A DNA stretch of 64,000 nucleotides from positions 930,001 through 994,000 of the forward strand of contig NZ_AP022810.1 in NCBI RefSeq assembly GCF_009731355.2. Direction: 5' to 3'. This stretch comes from Desulfuromonas sp. AOP6. Its GTDB lineage: Bacteria > Desulfobacterota > Desulfuromonadia > Desulfuromonadales > SZUA-540. A program made the translations under genes and the position numbers. Positions 8,719-18,651 of the stretch are shown here, one piece after another. The notes below the pieces were generated by a model that saw nothing but the letters and a program-made list of their open reading frames with translations, made no database searches and was not told the DNA's origin. Each line of letters starts with the position of its first letter. Within the stretch, counting starts at the first letter, position 1.

Positions 8719-9018
8719 ATGAACGACATCACTCTCGTCAGTCACCTCAAGTCTCTGCAGGGCCCCGCCGCCACCTCTGCCACCAAGGCCGAACCGGTGG
8801 GTGGTTTCGCCCAGACCTTGAAGGAAGTGCTCGACCAGACCAACCAGTCCCAGCTGAATGCGGACAAGGCCGTGGAGAGACTCCACACCGGTGAAGCCCA
8901 GAGCCTCCACGAAGTGATGATCAGCCTGGAAGAAGCCGACATCTCCATGCGTCTGATGGTACAGATGCGCAACAAGGTGGTGGAAGCCTATCAGGAGATC
9001 ATGCGCATGCAGGTCTGA
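8719..9018 (+). CDS. fliE: Flagellar hook-basal body complex protein FliE
   Basis: FliE joins the MS ring to the rod and is the first exported rod component. At 99 residues it has the normal size. The C-terminal half is diagnostic: AVERLHTGEAQSLHEVMISL and SMRLMVQMRNKVVEAYQEIMRMQV. The gene order flgB-flgC-fliE-fliF is the standard one. Confidence 0.95.
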   Translation: MNDITLVSHLKSLQGPAATSATKAEPVGGFAQTLKEVLDQTNQSQLNADKAVERLHTGEAQSLHEVMISLEEADISMRLMVQMRNKVVEAYQEIMRMQV

Positions 9019-9085
9019 TGCACTCAGGCTGGTCCGGATCTAATCAGAATACCTGAGAATCGGTATTTCAGGAGGTTGTTGGTTC

Positions 9086-10660
9086 ATGGCAGAACAAAAG
9101 ATAAAAATCCCTGCCGACGGGGGAGAAAAAAGGACGCTGCTGCAGAGTCTCAACGAGTGGCCTCTGTCGCGCAAGCTCAGCCTCGTGGCCGTGGTTCTCG
9201 TCTGCGTGGCGCTGTTTGCCACCCTCATTCTGCAGGCGCGGGTGGCTGACTACCGGCTGCTGTTTGCCAATCTGTCCGACAGCGACGCGTCCTCGGTTGT
9301 TTCCTGGCTGAAAGAGCGCAAGATCCCCTACCGTTTCGATGACGGCGGCCGCGCGATTCATGTTCCGGCCGACCAGGTCTACGAGGTACGTATCGAACTG
9401 GCGGGGTCAGGCATTCCCCAAGGGGGAGGCATCGGCTTCGAGCTTTTCGACAAGCAGAGCTTCGGCATGACCGACTTTGCCCAGAAGGTCAATTATCAGC
9501 GGGCTCTGCAGGGCGAGCTGGCCAGAACCATCACGTCCCTGGCGCCGGTGGAAGGTGCTCGGGTTCATCTGGCTCTGCCGGAGAAGCGCCTGTTCAAGGA
9601 GCAGCAGAAGGATGCCACCGCTTCAGTCATCCTCAAGCTGGCCAGCGGGCAGAAGCTTAAGGAAGGGCAGATTCAGGGGATCATCAATCTGGTGGCGGGC
9701 AGTATCGAAGGCCTGGAGGCCGAGAATGTCACGGTCATCGATTCAAGCGGTGGTGTGCTGTCGCGCCGCAGTCAGGAGGGACCGAGCGGTCCCATGACAC
9801 CCGGTATGCTCGATTACCAGCAGACGCTGGAGCGGCGGCTGGAAGAGCGGGCGCAGTCCCTGCTTGACCGGGCCCTGGGGGTGAGTAACTCCCTGGTCAA
9901 GGTGACGGCCGAGGTCGACTTCTCCCAGGTGGAGAAAGTAGAAGAACTGTACGATCCGAAAGGTTCTGTGCCCCGTAGTGAGCAGGTCTCGGAAGAGTCC
10001 TCTGGCGGCGAAGTCAACGGCGGTATTCCCGGTGTTGCCGCCAATGTAGGCGGAGCCGCCGCCACGGCGGGCGCGATCCCCAGCAACCGCAGTTCGGAAA
10101 CGATCAATTACGAAATAAGCAAGGTGATCAATCGTATCGTGGAGCCCGTAGGGACGGTCAAGGCCCTCTCCGTGGCGGTATTGGTCGCTGATCGCCTGGT
10201 GCCCGGCGCTGAAGGGGGGGCGTCCAGTTACGCGCCGCGCAATGAACAGGAGCTGCTCTCCATTGAGAATATGGTCAAAAGCGCCCTTGGCATCGACCAG
10301 GGCCGGGGGGATCAGATCCAGGTCGTTTCCATGCCCTTTGAGAGCGGTTTCGCTGACGAGATCGTTTCAACGCCGGGGCCAGCGCCTTCCCTTTACGACT
10401 ACCTTCCCTATGTCAAGTACGGGCTGATCCTCCTTGGTGGCCTGCTCGCCTATCTCCTGCTGGTGCGTCCGCTTTTGCGTACTCTTAAAGGCGAAGTGAC
10501 GGAACACTATAAGACGGTTGAACAGCTGGAAGCCGAATTGCTGACCCACGACACGGCCCATTCCGCCACGGTTGACCCGGCTCAGCAACTGCGTACGGCG
10601 ACGATTGAAGGAAAAACCACCCCGGCTCAGGTAATCAAGACCTGGCTCAAAGAAGGTTGA
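9086..10660 (+). CDS. fliF: Flagellar MS-ring protein FliF
   Basis: FliF forms the inner-membrane MS ring on which the switch and export gate assemble. The 524 residues contain an N-terminal membrane helix (about 30-50, LSLVAVVLVCVALFATLIL) and the ring-building motifs IPYRFDDGGRAIHVPADQV and VNYQRALQGELARTITSL. A low-complexity Gly/Ala/Ser loop follows around 300-330, then a second membrane helix (about 440-460). The C-terminal tail ends QVIKTWLKEG, the FliG-binding segment. AGGAGG lies upstream of the ATG. Confidence 0.97.
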   Translation: MAEQKIKIPADGGEKRTLLQSLNEWPLSRKLSLVAVVLVCVALFATLILQARVADYRLLFANLSDSDASSVVSWLKERKIPYRFDDGGRAIHVPADQVYEVRIELAGSGIPQGGGIGFELFDKQSFGMTDFAQKVNYQRALQGELARTITSLAPVEGARVHLALPEKRLFKEQQKDATASVILKLASGQKLKEGQIQGIINLVAGSIEGLEAENVTVIDSSGGVLSRRSQEGPSGPMTPGMLDYQQTLERRLEERAQSLLDRALGVSNSLVKVTAEVDFSQVEKVEELYDPKGSVPRSEQVSEESSGGEVNGGIPGVAANVGGAAATAGAIPSNRSSETINYEISKVINRIVEPVGTVKALSVAVLVADRLVPGAEGGASSYAPRNEQELLSIENMVKSALGIDQGRGDQIQVVSMPFESGFADEIVSTPGPAPSLYDYLPYVKYGLILLGGLLAYLLLVRPLLRTLKGEVTEHYKTVEQLEAELLTHDTAHSATVDPAQQLRTATIEGKTTPAQVIKTWLKEG

Positions 10661-10678
10661 CAGAGGTAGGACACGGAC

Positions 10679-11701
10679 ATGGCAAAGCCGACTGTACAGT
10701 TTTTCGATTTGTCCGGCGTGGAGAAAGCGGCGATGCTGCTTCTCTGCCTGGGGGAGCGCGCCACTTCCATGGTGTTCAAAGAACTCTCCGACGCCGAGGT
10801 GAGGGCCATCAGCCGCTGCATGGTCAGTATGGAGCATGTGCCGGCACCCTTGGCGCGCGAGGTCATTTCCGCCTATGAAAAGGCGCAGGTCGAATACGCC
10901 GGCATCTTCGTCAAGGGGGATGAGTTCGTCAAAAACGCCATCTCCGAATCGGGCGATCCCAAGCGCATCGAGCAACTCATGGAACAGGTCGCCGCCGCCA
11001 CGGAAAAGCGTCCCCTGGAGACCATCGCCCTTATGCAACCCCGGGTGGTGGCGAGCCTTTTGGCCAGCGAGCATCCGCAGACCATGGCCCTGATCCTGTC
11101 GACACAGAAGGCCGACCACACCAGCCGCATCCTTTCCTATCTCCCTGACGACTTGAAATCGGACGTTATGTACCGCATCGCCAAAATCGAACAGGTTTCT
11201 CCCGATGTCATCAAACATATTGAAGACGCCCTACAGCGGGAAATCGGGGTTGTTTCCGACAAGGAGCAGCAGGAGCTGGGCGGTATCGACACGGTGGTCG
11301 ATATCCTGGCGCGTATGGAAAAGGGCGCCGACCGCAATATCCTGACGCGCATCGACGAGGTCGATCCCGAAATGGCCGAGGCCATCCGCAAAAAGATGTT
11401 TACCTTCGACGATCTGGTCATGCTCGACAACCCGTCCCTGCAGAAGATTTTGCGCGAGGTCGACAACGATACTCTTACGCTGGCCCTCAAGGCCGCCACG
11501 CCGGAGGTCAAGGAGAAGATCTTCAGCAACATCTCCATCCGGGCGGCGGAGATGATCGAGGAGGAGCTCGAAGCCATGGGGCCGGTGCGGCTGTCCGAGG
11601 TGGAGTCGATGCAGCAGACCATCGTCAAGATCGCGCTGCGTCTGGAAGAAGAAGGCACACTGATTATCCCGGGTCGGGGCGGAGACGATGTCCTTGTCTA
11701 A
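10679..11701 (+). CDS. fliG: Flagellar motor switch protein FliG
   Basis: FliG is the switch component that contacts MotA and generates torque. The 340 residues show the N-terminal FliF-binding domain (GVEKAAMLLLCLGERATSMVFKEL), the middle domain with the EHPQTMALIL motif (near residue 140) and the C-terminal torque helix (FDDLVMLDNPSLQKILREVDNDTLTLALK) carrying the conserved charged residues. The 3' end overlaps fliH by 14 bases. Confidence 0.97.
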   Translation: MAKPTVQFFDLSGVEKAAMLLLCLGERATSMVFKELSDAEVRAISRCMVSMEHVPAPLAREVISAYEKAQVEYAGIFVKGDEFVKNAISESGDPKRIEQLMEQVAAATEKRPLETIALMQPRVVASLLASEHPQTMALILSTQKADHTSRILSYLPDDLKSDVMYRIAKIEQVSPDVIKHIEDALQREIGVVSDKEQQELGGIDTVVDILARMEKGADRNILTRIDEVDPEMAEAIRKKMFTFDDLVMLDNPSLQKILREVDNDTLTLALKAATPEVKEKIFSNISIRAAEMIEEELEAMGPVRLSEVESMQQTIVKIALRLEEEGTLIIPGRGGDDVLV

Positions 11702-12371
11702 AATTTATCGCAGCACGGAAAACAGCACCTTTGAACCGATTCTCTTTGCCGATTTCGACGGCGGGGGTGGTTTTGGCATCGACGAGGCCCGAGATGAAGC
11801 CGCCATGTCATCTGAGGCGAAGACCGCCGGTTCTTCTTCGGCGGAACCGATGTCCACCCCGACTGTCGATGTCGAAGCTTTGGAGAAAGCCGCATTTGAA
11901 AAGGGACGTCAAGCCGGCCGGCAGGAGGCTGAGGCGCTGTTCGGGCAAAGCGCCCAGGCTTTGGCTGAAGCCGCAATAGAGATCAGTCAGCTGCGGGAGT
12001 CCCTCCATAAAAGCAGCGTCGAGGACATGCTGCGGCTGGTGATGGCCATTGCCGAGCGGGTGATTCACGTTGAAGTGGAAAAGCACAGCGAGATGATCGT
12101 CGACGTGATCGAAAGGGCTCTGAAGGCCGCCATCAAGGCCGATGAGTACCACATCCGGGTCAATCCCCAGGATCTGGAGGTGGTCAAGGAGAAAAAACCC
12201 CTCTTCATCGCCAGCATCAGTGGTCTCAAAAATATCATCTTTGAAGGCGATGCCGCTATCGCCCGCGGCGGCTGTCTGGTCGAGTCGACCCTCGGGCAGG
12301 TGGACGCTACCCTGGAAAGCCAACTGGCGCAGATCCGCCAGCATCTGGCCGAGCAGACAGGTCACGAGTAA
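11688..12371 (+). CDS. fliH: Flagellar export apparatus stator FliH
   Basis: FliH dimers bind and regulate the FliI ATPase at the base of the export gate. The 227 residues have a disordered N-terminus, a helical central part with [17 protein letters not shown] and a conserved C-terminal domain ([42 protein letters not shown]). The coding region overlaps fliG and its stop shares bases with the fliI start (TAATG). Confidence 0.93.
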   Translation: MSLSKIYRSTENSTFEPILFADFDGGGGFGIDEARDEAAMSSEAKTAGSSSAEPMSTPTVDVEALEKAAFEKGRQAGRQEAEALFGQSAQALAEAAIEISQLRESLHKSSVEDMLRLVMAIAERVIHVEVEKHSEMIVDVIERALKAAIKADEYHIRVNPQDLEVVKEKKPLFIASISGLKNIIFEGDAAIARGGCLVESTLGQVDATLESQLAQIRQHLAEQTGHE

Positions 12372-13696
12372 TGAAAGAGCTGGCCGCCTCCATAGAGCAT
12401 CTCAATCTGCTCCAGGTGCGGGGCAAGGTCACCAAGATCGTCGGCCTGGTGGTGGAGGGCTATTGCCCCAACGCCTCCGTCGGCACGCTGTGTGAGCTGA
12501 CCCCCCTCGATGGCGGCGACCCCGTACCGGCGGAAGTGGTCGGTTTCCGCGATTCCCGCGCCCTGCTCATGCCGCTCGGGGAGCTGCGCGGTCTGGGGCC
12601 GGGCAGCCTCATCCGCGTCTGTCAGAGCTGCGCTTCCATGGAGGTCGGCGAAGAACTGCTCGGCCGGGTGATCGACGCCATGGGCCAACCGATGGATGGC
12701 GGTCCTCCCCTTGACCTCAGCCGCCGCCTGCCCCTGTATGCCCTTCCGCCCGGTCCCATGCAGCGCAAGAAAATCAAGCAGCCCCTCGACCTGGGCGTGC
12801 GCGCCATCAACGGCCTGCTCACCTGCGGTATCGGCCAGCGTATGGGCGTTATGGCCGGTTCCGGTGTGGGCAAGAGCGTGCTGTTGGGGACGATGGCCAA
12901 ACATGCCCGCGCCGATGTCAACGTCATCGCCCTCATCGGGGAGCGCGGCCGCGAGGTGATGGAGTTTATCGAGCGCGACCTGGGTGCCGAAGGTTTGGCC
13001 CGCTCCGTGGTTGTTGTCGCCACCTCCGATCAGTCACCCCTGTTGCGCATGCGCGGGGCTTTCGTCGCCACCACCATCGCCGAATACTTTTGTGGACAAG
13101 GTCAGGATGTCCTCATGATGATGGATTCGGTCACCCGTTTTGCCATGGCCATGCGTGAGGTCGGCCTGGCCGTCGGCGAGCCGCCCACCACCAAGGGCTA
13201 CACGCCCTCCGTCTTTGCCACCCTCCCCAAGCTGCTCGAACGTGCCGGCAGCTTTGCCGGCTGCGGCAGCATCACCGCTCTCTATACGGTACTGGTGGAA
13301 GGGGACGACATGAACGAACCGGTAGCCGACGCCGTCCGTTCTATCCTCGATGGCCATATTGTCCTGTCCCGCGACCTGGCGGCCAAGAATCACTATCCCG
13401 CCATCGATATTATGAATTCCGCCAGTCGCGTCATGCGTGAAATCGTCGATCCCGAGCACGTCAAACTGGCGGGGCAGCTGCGGGAGATCCTCGCTACCTA
13501 CCGGGAAGCTGAGGATCTCATCAATATCGGCGCCTACGCCAATGGCAGCAATCCCAAGATCGATTACGCCCTTACCCGCATCGATGCCGTCAACGACTTT
13601 CTCTGCCAGGGGATGGATGAGGCCGTGGACCTGGAGTCGACTTTGCCCCACCTGCGCCAGGTTGTGCTCGATCGCCGCGAAAAACTGCGCGGATAA
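12371..13696 (+). CDS. fliI: Flagellum-specific ATPase FliI
   Basis: FliI is the F1-beta-like ATPase that energises the loading of export substrates. The 441 residues contain Walker [16 protein letters not shown] (near 155-170), Walker [14 protein letters not shown] and the family signature [24 protein letters not shown]. Normal length. Translationally coupled to fliH. Confidence 0.98.
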   Translation: MKELAASIEHLNLLQVRGKVTKIVGLVVEGYCPNASVGTLCELTPLDGGDPVPAEVVGFRDSRALLMPLGELRGLGPGSLIRVCQSCASMEVGEELLGRVIDAMGQPMDGGPPLDLSRRLPLYALPPGPMQRKKIKQPLDLGVRAINGLLTCGIGQRMGVMAGSGVGKSVLLGTMAKHARADVNVIALIGERGREVMEFIERDLGAEGLARSVVVVATSDQSPLLRMRGAFVATTIAEYFCGQGQDVLMMMDSVTRFAMAMREVGLAVGEPPTTKGYTPSVFATLPKLLERAGSFAGCGSITALYTVLVEGDDMNEPVADAVRSILDGHIVLSRDLAAKNHYPAIDIMNSASRVMREIVDPEHVKLAGQLREILATYREAEDLINIGAYANGSNPKIDYALTRIDAVNDFLCQGMDEAVDLESTLPHLRQVVLDRREKLRG

Positions 13697-13717
13697 TTTT
13701 GCCTGCGAGGTCATGTC

Positions 13718-14152
13718 ATGAAGACGTTCAAACTCGAATCCGTGCTGAACTATCGCCGCATTCTGGAGAACCAGGCCCAGCAGAAGCTGGCGGAAGCTTT
13801 CGAGCGGGAAGCCGCGCTCATCGCCGAAATCAATCGCGAGGAAGAGGAGTTGCGCCGGCTTTACAGCGAGCGGGAAAAGTGCCAGCAGGTGGGCATGACG
13901 GTGCATGAGATGCAGCTCTACGAAAACCGCATCAGCCACCAGGTTCAGCAGCTGGCCGCCCTCGTCGATGCTGTCGAACACTGTCGGGAAGCCATCGCCG
14001 CCTGCCGGGAGAAGCTGTGTGAGGCCAGCCGTGAAAAAAAACTGATGGAAAAGATCAAGGAAAAGCACCTGCAGGAGCAGCATCGGGTCCTGAACCGTCT
14101 GGAGGCCAAAAATCTAGACGAGCTGGCTGTTATTTTTCATTCCAAGGATTAA
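13718..14152 (+). CDS. fliJ: Flagellar export protein FliJ
   Basis: FliJ is the coiled-coil stalk of the export ATPase, similar to F1-gamma. The 144 residues are almost wholly predicted coiled coil, starting FKLESVLNYRRILENQAQQKLAEA, which is the usual FliJ opening. Its position directly after fliI agrees. Sequence conservation in this family is low, so the call rests mainly on the N-terminal pattern, length and context. Confidence 0.9.
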   Translation: MKTFKLESVLNYRRILENQAQQKLAEAFEREAALIAEINREEEELRRLYSEREKCQQVGMTVHEMQLYENRISHQVQQLAALVDAVEHCREAIAACREKLCEASREKKLMEKIKEKHLQEQHRVLNRLEAKNLDELAVIFHSKD

Positions 14153-14155
14153 GTC

Positions 14156-14668
14156 ATGAAGAGCCTCCGCTTACCGCCCTTTCTGTACGCCTCTCTTGTC
14201 GCCGCCGTTTTTCTGGGTCCCTCCCAGCTGAGTGCCCAGCCAGGGTCCCTGGACGTGCAGCCGATCCAGTCTGTCGAGGAACGCCGGATCCTCCTTTCTC
14301 TGCAGGAAGAGCGGGCTCGCCTTGAAGACAGAGACCGGCAGCTTGACCAGCGTGAAATGGAGCTAAAGTCTTTGCAGACCGAAGTCGATAAGAAGCTGGA
14401 CGAGTTGAACGTTTTGCGTCAGCAGTTCGAACAGCTTCTGGCCGAAAGAGACAACCTTGAAGCTGAGCGTCTCGGAGAGTTGAGTCTGATGTACGAAAAA
14501 ATGGATCCCGTCAAGGCCGCTGCCATTATCTCGACGCTCGACGAAGAGCTGGCCATTGGTATTCTGGCCGGTATGCGCAAGAAATCGGCCGGCAAACTGC
14601 TCAACAACATGGAACGGAAGAAGGCGGCCAGCTTAAGTCGCCGTTTCAGCAACATCGAACCGGAGTAA
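14156..14668 (+). CDS. MotE-like periplasmic coiled-coil protein with MgtE-N-like domain
   Basis: The 170-residue product begins with a signal peptide or membrane anchor (LPPFLYASLVAAVFLGPSQLSAQ). A long charged coiled coil (about 40-100) follows, then a C-terminal domain resembling the MgtE N-terminal fold (MDPVKAAAIISTLDEELAIGILAGMRKKSAGKLL). This architecture matches MotE-type proteins, which chaperone MotC in alphaproteobacteria, and similar genes between fliJ and fliK in other phyla. It is probably an export- or stator-linked factor in the periplasm. The exact role is not shown by the sequence. Confidence 0.8.
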   Translation: MKSLRLPPFLYASLVAAVFLGPSQLSAQPGSLDVQPIQSVEERRILLSLQEERARLEDRDRQLDQREMELKSLQTEVDKKLDELNVLRQQFEQLLAERDNLEAERLGELSLMYEKMDPVKAAAIISTLDEELAIGILAGMRKKSAGKLLNNMERKKAASLSRRFSNIEPE

Positions 14669-14685
14669 TCGCCGGTTTTGAAGTG

Positions 14686-14703
14686 CCCCCTGACCACAGG
14701 GGG
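14686..14703 (+). other. Intercistronic hairpin before fliK
   Basis: CCCCCTG-ACCA-CAGGGGG is a perfect seven-pair stem with a four-base loop, 14 bases upstream of the strong AGGAGGT of fliK. It has no T-run and so is unlikely to be a terminator. It may stabilise or separate the upstream mRNA. Confidence 0.5.
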
Positions 14704-14730
14704 ATTTGAAAAAGAAAGGAGGTGAATACG

Positions 14731-16032
14731 ATGATGAACATGATGCCTATCGCAACAAATGGAAGCCAGCTCATGCAAGGGCGCACCGGTGCCGCCAATG
14801 GGCAACCGGCCGGAGATTTCCTTCCTTTTCTACAACAGGCACAGGGAGAAGGTCTTTCCTGGAACGGCCACGAAGCCTCCCAGGACCTCATGGCGGCTCT
14901 ACTGGCTGCCGGCATGGGCGTTGTCCCAGCGTCCATGCCGCATGAAGGCTTTGCGCCAGCCGCACTGCAGGGCCAACAGTTCCTCGGTGACGGCTCGATG
15001 CTGCCAGGTCAGGATCTTCTGGCCATGGAAGGGCAGCAGAATCCTGATTTTTTATCCGGTCAGGATCTGAAGGCGGCTGCTGCAACGGCACAGTCCCAGG
15101 GCAAGATGGCCGAAGTGAACGGGGCGAACATGTCCGCTCAGGGAGACCTTCTGGATCAGGAGGCCGAATTTGACCTGAAAATGTTCATGGCCAAAACCGA
15201 AGGTGGATCAGCACAGGCAAGCGCTGGCGAAGGGAAGGGCTCCACCTCTCTGTCCGAAAGCCGTTTCGCCGAAATCCTCGGCGTCAAGTCTGTGGAGGTC
15301 AAAAGCGATACGATCGGGCCGAACAAGGAAGCAGCAGGGCACAGTCAACTCCGGCTGGCTCAAAACGGCCAGATCGAAGAATCCGTGGCTGAGCCAACCC
15401 TGTCTGTCGATGCCACTGCCGACGAGGCTGGAGAAGTTCCTGAACTTTCTCTCGGCCATAAGGCGACCATCGCCGGGGAAACAGATGGATTTACCCACAA
15501 GGGGCAGGATGCTCTGCAGGTCGATAGCGGTCGGCCATCCCAGGCTCCGGCCACGGGTCTTGAAAACAAGGGACCTGAGGTCCGTCTGAACTCCGGCATG
15601 CTGATCAGTGAAAACCGTATTGTCGAACAGACCATCGAGAAGTTTTCCCTGCACCAGGCGAAAGACGCCGGGAGCATCACCCTGCGCCTGCACCCTGAAG
15701 AACTGGGGCAGATCAAGGTGGAACTGGTGATGGACAAGGATAGTGTCCGTGCCCATCTCCATGCTCAGAGCCAGCAGGTTCAGGAGGTGCTCGAACGGCA
15801 CCTGCCGCGCCTGCGGGATGCCCTCGAACAGCAGGGGCTGAAGATCGACCAGTTGCAGGTCAGCGTCGATTCCCAGCACAATGGGAACCGGGGGTCGTTT
15901 CAGCAGCATGGTTTCACCGGACATCAGAATATGCCCGCAACCCTTGCAGGATATAAGGGGACCCCGGCAGAAGTACCACCCTCAGCGCAACCCATCGCCC
16001 GACAGGGCTCGGGATTGAGCCTGAGAATCTGA
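14731..16032 (+). CDS. fliK: Flagellar hook-length control protein FliK
   Basis: FliK is the secreted ruler that stops hook growth and switches export specificity through FlhB. I start at the ATG at 14731, seven bases after AGGAGGT (14717-14723), giving 433 residues; a GTG at 14722 overlaps that Shine-Dalgarno and is unlikely. The long N-terminal part is low-complexity, rich in Gln, Gly and Ala. The C-terminal Flg_hook domain (about 300-380) has the signature [22 protein letters not shown] followed by [22 protein letters not shown] second, divergent FliK-like gene lies at 51950. Confidence 0.93.
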   Translation: MMNMMPIATNGSQLMQGRTGAANGQPAGDFLPFLQQAQGEGLSWNGHEASQDLMAALLAAGMGVVPASMPHEGFAPAALQGQQFLGDGSMLPGQDLLAMEGQQNPDFLSGQDLKAAAATAQSQGKMAEVNGANMSAQGDLLDQEAEFDLKMFMAKTEGGSAQASAGEGKGSTSLSESRFAEILGVKSVEVKSDTIGPNKEAAGHSQLRLAQNGQIEESVAEPTLSVDATADEAGEVPELSLGHKATIAGETDGFTHKGQDALQVDSGRPSQAPATGLENKGPEVRLNSGMLISENRIVEQTIEKFSLHQAKDAGSITLRLHPEELGQIKVELVMDKDSVRAHLHAQSQQVQEVLERHLPRLRDALEQQGLKIDQLQVSVDSQHNGNRGSFQQHGFTGHQNMPATLAGYKGTPAEVPPSAQPIARQGSGLSLRI

Positions 16033-16055
16033 CAGAAAGGAGGCGAGTCAAAATA

Positions 16056-16727
16056 ATGGCAGATATCAGCAGTATCACCGGTACCACAACCAGTCCCTCG
16101 GCTTTTTCCAGCCTGGGTGGCACCACCATGGGCAAGGAAGACTTTCTTAAGCTCCTGGTGGCCCAGTTGCAGAATCAGGATCCGCTCAATCCGCAGGACG
16201 CCACCGAGTTCACCGCGCAGATGGCCCAGTTCAGCTCCCTGGAGCAACTCATCGGCATCAACGAAGGGATCGGCGGGTTGTCGGCAGCCAGCGGCGAAGT
16301 GGAGAAACTCTCGGCGCTGACTCTGATCGGTCGGGAAATCGTCGCCACCTCCGCCGGTTTCAAAGTTGGCGAGGAAGGCTCTCTGTCCGGACGCATCGGT
16401 TATCACCTGAACGATGCCGCCGAGGAAGTGACCGTCAGCGTACTCAATGCCAGCGGGCAGGCGGTCGCCACTCTTCCTCCGCATGCGGCGTCGGCGGGGG
16501 AGAAATTCCTCGATTGGGACGGCCGTGATGCCGAGGGTCAACCTCTGCCCGCCGGTCAGTATTATCTGGTCGTCCAGGCGGTCGATGGCAACGAGGCGGC
16601 CTTGCCGGCAACGCCCCTGGTTTCAGGGACAATCACGGGGGTCGATTTTGACGCCAGGGGGAGCCGTCTTTACAGTGCCATCGGCGAGTTCCGCATGAGC
16701 GACGTGGCCTCGGTGCGGGAGATCTAG
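16056..16727 (+). CDS. flgD: Flagellar hook capping protein FlgD
   Basis: FlgD forms the scaffold cap for hook assembly. The 223 residues show the N-terminal signature [22 protein letters not shown]...[15 protein letters not shown] and a C-terminal Ig-like domain with [26 protein letters not shown] precedes the ATG. It sits between fliK and the flg_new gene, as in related clusters. Confidence 0.96.
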   Translation: MADISSITGTTTSPSAFSSLGGTTMGKEDFLKLLVAQLQNQDPLNPQDATEFTAQMAQFSSLEQLIGINEGIGGLSAASGEVEKLSALTLIGREIVATSAGFKVGEEGSLSGRIGYHLNDAAEEVTVSVLNASGQAVATLPPHAASAGEKFLDWDGRDAEGQPLPAGQYYLVVQAVDGNEAALPATPLVSGTITGVDFDARGSRLYSAIGEFRMSDVASVREI

Positions 16728-16729
16728 TC

Positions 16730-17122
16730 ATGAGCGACAAGGTCTTTCTCTATCCCCGACCAATTCTCCCCCCAACGGCTCCGGCAACGCGATCGCCGGA
16801 AAAGGCAGGTGGACACCTTAAAGGACCTTCTTTTGATCAGGTTCTGCAGCAACAACTGGAACCCGCCTCAGGTCTGCGTTTTTCCAAACATGCGCTGAGC
16901 CGCATGGAAAGTCGAGGCATCCAGCTTAGCCCGGAAGCCATGAACCGTCTGGAAGAGGCGGTCAAAACGGTGGACGCCAAAGGCAGCCGCGATTCCCTGG
17001 TGCTGCTCGACCAGACAGCCATGGTCGTCAGCGTCAAGAACAGCACCGTAGTGACGGTGGTCGACAGGGACAGTCTTAAAGGAAACGTCTTTACCAACAT
17101 TGACAGCGCGATTATCGCTTAA
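16730..17122 (+). CDS. Flagellar operon protein of the TIGR02530 (flg_new) family
   Basis: The 130-residue protein has a variable N-terminus and a conserved C-terminal half: LRFSKHALSRMESRGIQLSPEAMNRLEEAV, SLVLLDQTAMVVSVKNSTVVTVVDR and GNVFTNIDSAII. This pattern is that of the small flagellar operon protein found between flgD and flgE in many Firmicutes and Desulfuromonadia. Its function is not established; the position suggests a role in hook assembly. It starts two bases after the flgD stop. Confidence 0.88.
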   Translation: MSDKVFLYPRPILPPTAPATRSPEKAGGHLKGPSFDQVLQQQLEPASGLRFSKHALSRMESRGIQLSPEAMNRLEEAVKTVDAKGSRDSLVLLDQTAMVVSVKNSTVVTVVDRDSLKGNVFTNIDSAIIA

Positions 17123-17151
17123 CTGAACCGGTCCTCACAGAGGAGGTTCAC

Positions 17152-17177
17152 GGAAAGCCAACCGACAGCGGCTTTCC
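17152..17177 (+). promoter_or_regulatory. Hairpin just upstream of the flgE ribosome binding site
   Basis: GGAAAGCC (17152-17159) and GGCTTTCC (17170-17177) form a perfect eight-pair stem with a ten-base loop, ending four bases before AAGGAGG of flgE. Another AGGAGG lies upstream at 17141. It could tune flgE translation or protect the mRNA of this highly expressed gene. The role is inference. Confidence 0.45.
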
Positions 17178-17194
17178 CTCAAGGAGGATAAATC

Positions 17195-18445
17195 ATGGGT
17201 ATTTCAAGCTCTCTCTACGCAGGCATCAGCGGTCTTAACGCCAATGGCAATGCCATGAGCGTCATCGGCAACAATCTGGCCAACACCAATACGGTTGGTT
17301 TCAAATCGGGCCGCACGGTCTTCGCCGACATGCTCTCCAGCTCTATCTCCGGTTCCGGCGGCGTCTCCCAGGTAGGCCGCGGCGTCTCCCTGTCGACGGT
17401 GGACAACATCTTCTCCCAGGGCACCTTCGAAACCACCGAATCCAATACCGATCTGGCCCTGGAAGGAGAAGGTTTCTTCGTAGTCTCGGCCCCCGGCTCC
17501 GATGAAAATCTTTACACTCGTGCTGGTGCCTTTGGCTTTGATAAGCAGGGTTATCTGATCAATCCCGAGGGCTATCGCGTGCAGGGCAATCCCTATGACG
17601 TGGATGGCGCCACTCTGCTCTCCACCTTGGAAGACATTCGTGTCGATGGCACCTCCACGGTGCCGGCGCAGGCGACTTCCGAGATCACCCTGAGCAATAA
17701 CCTCGACTCCAATTCAACCATTATCGGTGCGTTCGATCTGACCGACCCGCAGGGGACGTCCAACTATTCCAGTTCGATCCAGGCCTACGACACCCTGGGC
17801 AACACCCACCTGCTGACGACCTATTTCACCAAAACCGCCGATAACAACTGGAGCTGGAATACCGTGGCTCTCTCGAACGAGGTAACAGCCCCGGCCACGA
17901 CACCGTTGGTCTCCGTCGGCTCCGGCACTTTTACCTTCGATACGAACGGTGCCCTGACGGCACCAGCCGTCGGCACCCTGACGCTGCCGGCCTGGATCGG
18001 AGGATCGGCACCGGGTCTGCCCGTGGACATCAACTTCAATGCCACGCAGTATGCCAGCGATTCGGTGACCGTGGGACAGGAACAGGATGGCTATTCGGCC
18101 GGCGACCTGGTCAAGGTGGCCATCGAATCTACCGGTGACGTGGTGGCGAGCTACACCAACGGTGAGCGTGTCTCCGTGGCCCGCATCGGCCTGGCCCGTT
18201 TCGCCAATCTCGGCGGCCTGTTCAAGGAAGGGGGCAACCTCTACTCGGCCACGACCGCTTCCGGCCTGCCCAGCGATGCCTCGGCCAGCACCAAGATCTT
18301 CACCAACTCTCTCGAGCAGTCCAATGTCGACATGGGACTTGAGTTCGTCAAGATGATCACCACCCAGCGGGGTTTCCAGGCGAATTCCAAGATCATCACC
18401 ACGACGGACGAGATGCTGGCCGAGCTGATCAATCTCAAGCGATAG
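17195..18445 (+). CDS. flgE: Flagellar hook protein FlgE
   Basis: FlgE polymerises into the hook. The 416 residues have the axial N-terminus SSLYAGISGLNANGNAMSVIGNNLANTNTVGFKSGR and the C-terminus LEQSNVDMGLEFVKMITTQRGFQANSKIITTTDEMLAELINLKR. The middle contains the hook core domain (LALEGEGFFVVS, TRAGAFGFDKQGYLINPEGYRVQG). Length is typical. It is the last gene of the first flagellar operon and is followed by a strong terminator. Confidence 0.97.
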   Translation: MGISSSLYAGISGLNANGNAMSVIGNNLANTNTVGFKSGRTVFADMLSSSISGSGGVSQVGRGVSLSTVDNIFSQGTFETTESNTDLALEGEGFFVVSAPGSDENLYTRAGAFGFDKQGYLINPEGYRVQGNPYDVDGATLLSTLEDIRVDGTSTVPAQATSEITLSNNLDSNSTIIGAFDLTDPQGTSNYSSSIQAYDTLGNTHLLTTYFTKTADNNWSWNTVALSNEVTAPATTPLVSVGSGTFTFDTNGALTAPAVGTLTLPAWIGGSAPGLPVDINFNATQYASDSVTVGQEQDGYSAGDLVKVAIESTGDVVASYTNGERVSVARIGLARFANLGGLFKEGGNLYSATTASGLPSDASASTKIFTNSLEQSNVDMGLEFVKMITTQRGFQANSKIITTTDEMLAELINLKR

Positions 18446-18483
18446 GTGACCGCAGCGGATTTCGTGTCAAAAATATGACCAGG

Positions 18484-18516
18484 GGAGCGGCCAGCAGGTG
18501 GCCGCTCCTTTTTTTT
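18484..18516 (+). terminator. Rho-independent terminator after flgE
   Basis: GGAGCGGCCA (18484-18493) and TGGCCGCTCC (18499-18508) form a perfect ten-pair stem with a GCAGG loop, followed by eight T residues. It separates the rod-hook operon from the motor-export operon. Confidence 0.93.
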
Positions 18517-18576
18517 GGTGACTGTTTGTCCCTGTGCTTTCGCCCTTCTGCCACCTTTCCGAGCCTGTGGGTGGAG

Positions 18577-18594
18577 CTGGCATGTATTGTGCTA
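18577..18594 (+). promoter_or_regulatory. Sigma-54 promoter for the motA operon
   Basis: CTGGCATGTATTGTGCTA has GG and GC separated by exactly ten bases (18579-18580 and 18591-18592) and the TGGCAnG -24 box of sigma-54 promoters. Predicted transcription starts near 18604, about 48 bases before motA. It lies just downstream of the flgE terminator, as needed for an independent operon. Confidence 0.65.
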
Positions 18595-18651
18595 TTGCAG
18601 GTGTCTGCATGGTCTATGCGGACTTAACTTCTATCCTCTGAGGATCAAGAG

